Below, piece by piece: positions 29,001 to 31,239 of a DNA stretch of 31,239 bases. A model generated the notes under the pieces. It saw only the letters and a program-made list of their open reading frames with translations. It made no database searches and was not told where the DNA came from. The position numbers were made by a program, and so were the translations under genes. Origin of the DNA: Chara braunii (taxonomy: Eukaryota; Streptophyta; Charophyceae; Charales; Characeae); NCBI GenBank assembly GCA_003427395.1, contig BFEA01000021.1, positions 4,690,731 through 4,721,969 on the forward strand. Direction: 5' to 3'. Positions within the stretch are counted from its first letter, which is position 1; each line of letters starts with the position of its first letter.

Positions 29001-29837
29001 CAACAAGCTCTTACGAAGCTTGAATTATGGAAGGATAAACATACATCTATTATGGGATGAGTCCCAGTTATTAATAATGTAGCCCTGATCTCTATATGGT
29101 ATAAATCAGCTATTTGGGCGATGGATAAAGCTGCACTCAAAGCTCTTTAAAGACAATTAGTGGTTTTTTTATGAAGAGGTAATTATGAGTGTAAAAATAT
29201 AATTAGCAGGGTGGCTTGGCAATCGGTGATTCAACCAAAAATCAACGGAGGATTGAGATTGATTGATCCTACTTTATAAGGAATGGCGTTGTCCATTCAA
29301 TGGATCAAAAGATTGATCTTCAATCCCCAAACTCCTTGGAATTCTCTGGCATGGGAACAAATCAGAAGACTAACACCTGAAATACCAGAAACCGTAGATC
29401 CTTTGTTGTGGTTGGACAACAGGTCATGGTCTATCCCTAGAAAATGCTCAAGAGAGGATGAAAATTCATTACAGACAGACCGCACTGCAGCAAGGATTGA
29501 CATAAGGAAAGACCTCTTCTGACCTACTTTGCTAAAAACATGAAGGAAGTTACCTTTGCCAGACAAGGTGGCACCAACACGGTGGGAGGAAGTATGTCAA
29601 CAACCCCTTTTTAATAATTGTTGGATTAGGGATTCACAAGGGTATATGCTGCATTGCATGGATACGCCGTAGAAAGGATGGGTTAAAAGGGGGTATTGCG
29701 TATCAGGGATATTTGAAAGGAGGATGCTAAGGACTGGGTCTTCCCCTGCGAATTGCATGAACAACTTAAGCATTGCCATCAGGTGGAGAACTCCTTAGAG
29801 AAAATTATTGAACTAATACCATTAGATAGGATTCATA
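29001..29837 (+). pseudogene. LINE C ORF2, thumb and connection
   Basis: Blocks PVINNVALISIWYKSAIW, then SRVAWQSVIQPKINGGLRLIDP, IQWIKRLIFNPQTPW and IPRKCSREDENSL follow in the RT frame, with stops after SIMG, KAL, VFL and DPTL. The VFL stop stands opposite a Trp of LINE B. From about 29700 the sequence is shifted into another frame. Confidence 0.8.
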
Positions 29838-30055
29838 TCCTCAGAAAGGGCCATAAAATTGAGGAAGGAGATTGGGTAAGCCTCTTTAATCAGTCCCACC
29901 TGATTGGTAATGTCATACAAATCAACTCAAATGATGAAATTCTTCTCTCGGTATTTAAGATGACCCAAGACAATGCAGTCATTCCAACAGAGGAAGTGTT
30001 ATGGGTGAATAACCAAAGCATCTTCATGATTAGAGTACTTAAACAAAAGGATTCG
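29838..30055 (+). pseudogene. LINE C ORF2, SH3-like insertion
   Basis: KIEEGDWVSLFNQSHLIG, NVIQINSNDEILLSVFKMT, VLWVNNQSIFMIRVLKQKDS. It aligns with LINE B 22225-22440 in pattern (GDWV start, paired beta-like strands, VRVL/IRVL near the end). It may be a small nucleic-acid- or histone-binding barrel; this is inference from hydrophobic pattern only. Confidence 0.4.
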
Positions 30056-31052
30056 TGTATAGTTTTCAGGCCCAACACACCTATCTCCCACCTAGCCCTT
30101 GATCCTATTAAGAGGTAATGATCGTCAATACAAGAGAGCAATTCATACTCTATCAGTTAAATCCATATACAGAATGTTAAGACCTAGTATAAACTTAAAA
30201 GACAGAATAATAAGTAGGTGGAAGAATCAACTTAATCTGAGTAATGAAGAACTCAAACCAGTTAGATGGTTCAGAACTATTAAGTCAAAGCCAGCCAAGG
30301 TAGCTTCGCTACAATGGCAAATTGAACACCGATGTCTTCCAACAAATGACTGGTTGATAGACAGAACCTCATTGGAACAAAAAGGAAAGGCGCTCCCTTG
30401 GTGGAAGTTTTATAAAACGACCTTCCCGACAAAGACCATACCTGAAACTATTGAACACATTTTTATGCAGTGCCCAGGGTCTATTTGGCTTTGGAGATGG
30501 TGAGATCGAATTTGGCAGCAACTTGGTACTCAATATCAATGGCCATGGGACTGGAAAGCGATATTGCTAAAAACATGGAATCCAAACCCAATTGATGACT
30601 TCACTCTCAACATGTTTACTGAAGGAAGAAGAGTTGTTCTTTGGGCCATATGGAAGAGGAGGTGTACCTATGAAATGGAAGGGGTAAGATTGGATGGCCA
30701 AGAATTCACTGAGACAATCCAGCAACAGATTCAAACAGTAATCAGAAATAAGTGGGAAGTTACAAAGGAAAAAATTAAACACCTGAATTCACACACTGAA
30801 ATTCTAAAATATATCAAGGAATTTTCCCGATGCTGGCTTGGTAGTCCTGAAGGAGGGAAAATGGGTTCAGTCAAATGGGAAGGAGCTGAGATGAGAGAAA
30901 ACGAGGTACTAGACAGAAATTATTATCTGAAGTTTGGTGATTGGTTGAAGGTTGACCCAGGGATACCCTTAAGATGCATGGCAGAATTTCCAGACCCCTT
31001 TCCCCCATCCTCCAGCTCATTAGTTCCAAGGTCATGGTATGGTTATGATTAA
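30056..31052 (+). pseudogene. LINE C ORF2, zf-RVT-like C terminus
   Basis: A new frame from 30099: KRAIHTLSVKSIYRMLRPS, WFRTIKSKPAKVASLQWQIE, HRCLPTNDWLIDR, then LPWWKFYKTTFP and IEHIFMQCPGSIWLWRW. The late ligands (H, C) of the zinc finger are kept, but the first C-x2-C seen in LINE B is replaced by W-x2-Y. A TGA at 30501 replaces a Trp present in LINE B. After it the frame runs open to TAA at 31050: TETIQQQIQTVIRNKWEVT, CWLGSPEGGKMG and a proline/serine-rich end near PFPPSSSSLV. This end is probably the true ORF2 C terminus. Confidence 0.8.
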
Positions 31053-31239
31053 CTTATGATTATGTTATGACAAATGTAGATGCTCATAAATTAGAGGATT
31101 CACAGCTTGAAGTTAGAGTTGAGATCTGGCGCCCCTGGTGGGGTGAAGAGGTTGTGTTTTAGCTCTGTTTTATCTCTGTTAGAAGGGACGCTGAGCCCGG
31201 TTCTCAGTATGTTCGGTGTGGTTGTTCCGGGTAGACTGT
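31053..31239 (+). other. LINE C 3' flank
   Basis: Follows the ORF2 stop. The first ~50 bp are AT-rich and probably 3' UTR. The sequence then becomes GC-balanced, and no poly-A tail or target-site duplication can be identified before the window ends. Confidence 0.4.

Larger units (their letters stand above)
23213..31100 (+). mobile_element. LINE C: nearly complete decayed non-LTR retrotransposon
   Basis: The best preserved element. ORF1 (gag-like, 5'-incomplete) occupies 23213-26426 and ORF2 (EN, RT, SH3-like insertion, zf-RVT) occupies 26498-31052. A 3' tail of unknown length follows; no poly-A tail is visible before the window ends at 31239. It lies head-to-tail behind LINE B. ORF2 needs only about three frame changes and carries about a dozen stop codons. 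It is non-functional but probably younger than LINEs A and B. Confidence 0.9.

Noticed and set aside
18068-31052. Alternative nuclear genetic code with UGA/UAG as tryptophan
   Set aside because: Both codons replace Trp while TGG remains common, other stops replace Gln/Arg, and frameshifts show that the elements are dead.

Overview
The window is eukaryotic, repeat-rich nuclear DNA. I found no intact host gene. It has no bacterial-style operons, microsatellites are common, and every recognisable protein-coding remnant is a decayed non-LTR (LINE) retrotransposon of the APE-endonuclease/reverse-transcriptase type. A gag-like ORF1 with a CCHC knuckle, an L1-like ORF2 and a C-terminal zf-RVT-type zinc finger (LINEs B and C) are typical of green-lineage L1 elements. 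A streptophyte alga or plant is therefore my best guess for the host, at low confidence.

Layout. 1-8.6 kb: no recognisable gene. It holds a 105-bp tandem unit with a T20 run, an (ATT)n tract, a purine-rich stretch, a nine-member array of covarying stem-loops (4389-5150), a degenerate ~120-bp tandem array with alternating unit types (5430-6085), a TA/CA tract, a 135-bp direct duplication and a minus-strand tRNA-like (SINE-like) sequence. 8.66-13.9 kb: LINE A (+), one lineage, with a gag-like ORF1 that includes a Nudix-like segment, then EN and RT; its 3' end is missing. 13.9-17.2 kb: non-coding, with a family of short GC-rich repeats and long homopolymer runs. 17.26-18.04 kb: a five-unit satellite with a 326-bp dimer. 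18.07-19.25 kb: two minus-strand LINE endonuclease fragments, D2 and D1. 19.40-19.47 kb: a tRNA-like piece with exact A-box/B-box geometry. 19.47-23.17 kb: LINE B (+), starting inside the endonuclease domain. 23.21-31.1 kb: LINE C (+), the best preserved copy, lacking only the beginning of ORF1.

How the parts relate. LINEs B, C, D1 and D2 belong to one lineage; LINE A is a different one. D1 carries the part of ORF2 that LINE B lacks, in inverted orientation directly upstream of it. That is the arrangement left by twin-primed (5'-inverted) LINE insertion. LINE C follows LINE B in tandem. All copies are dead: frameshifts are frequent and stop codons sit repeatedly where related copies have tryptophan (TGG to TGA or TAG), as expected from cytosine deamination in silenced DNA.

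The most unusual feature is the stem-loop array. Nine copies share one loop sequence, while their stems differ from copy to copy and still pair, G-U wobbles included. That pattern suggests a structure maintained by selection or by an inverted-repeat-generating mechanism, and I do not recognise the family.
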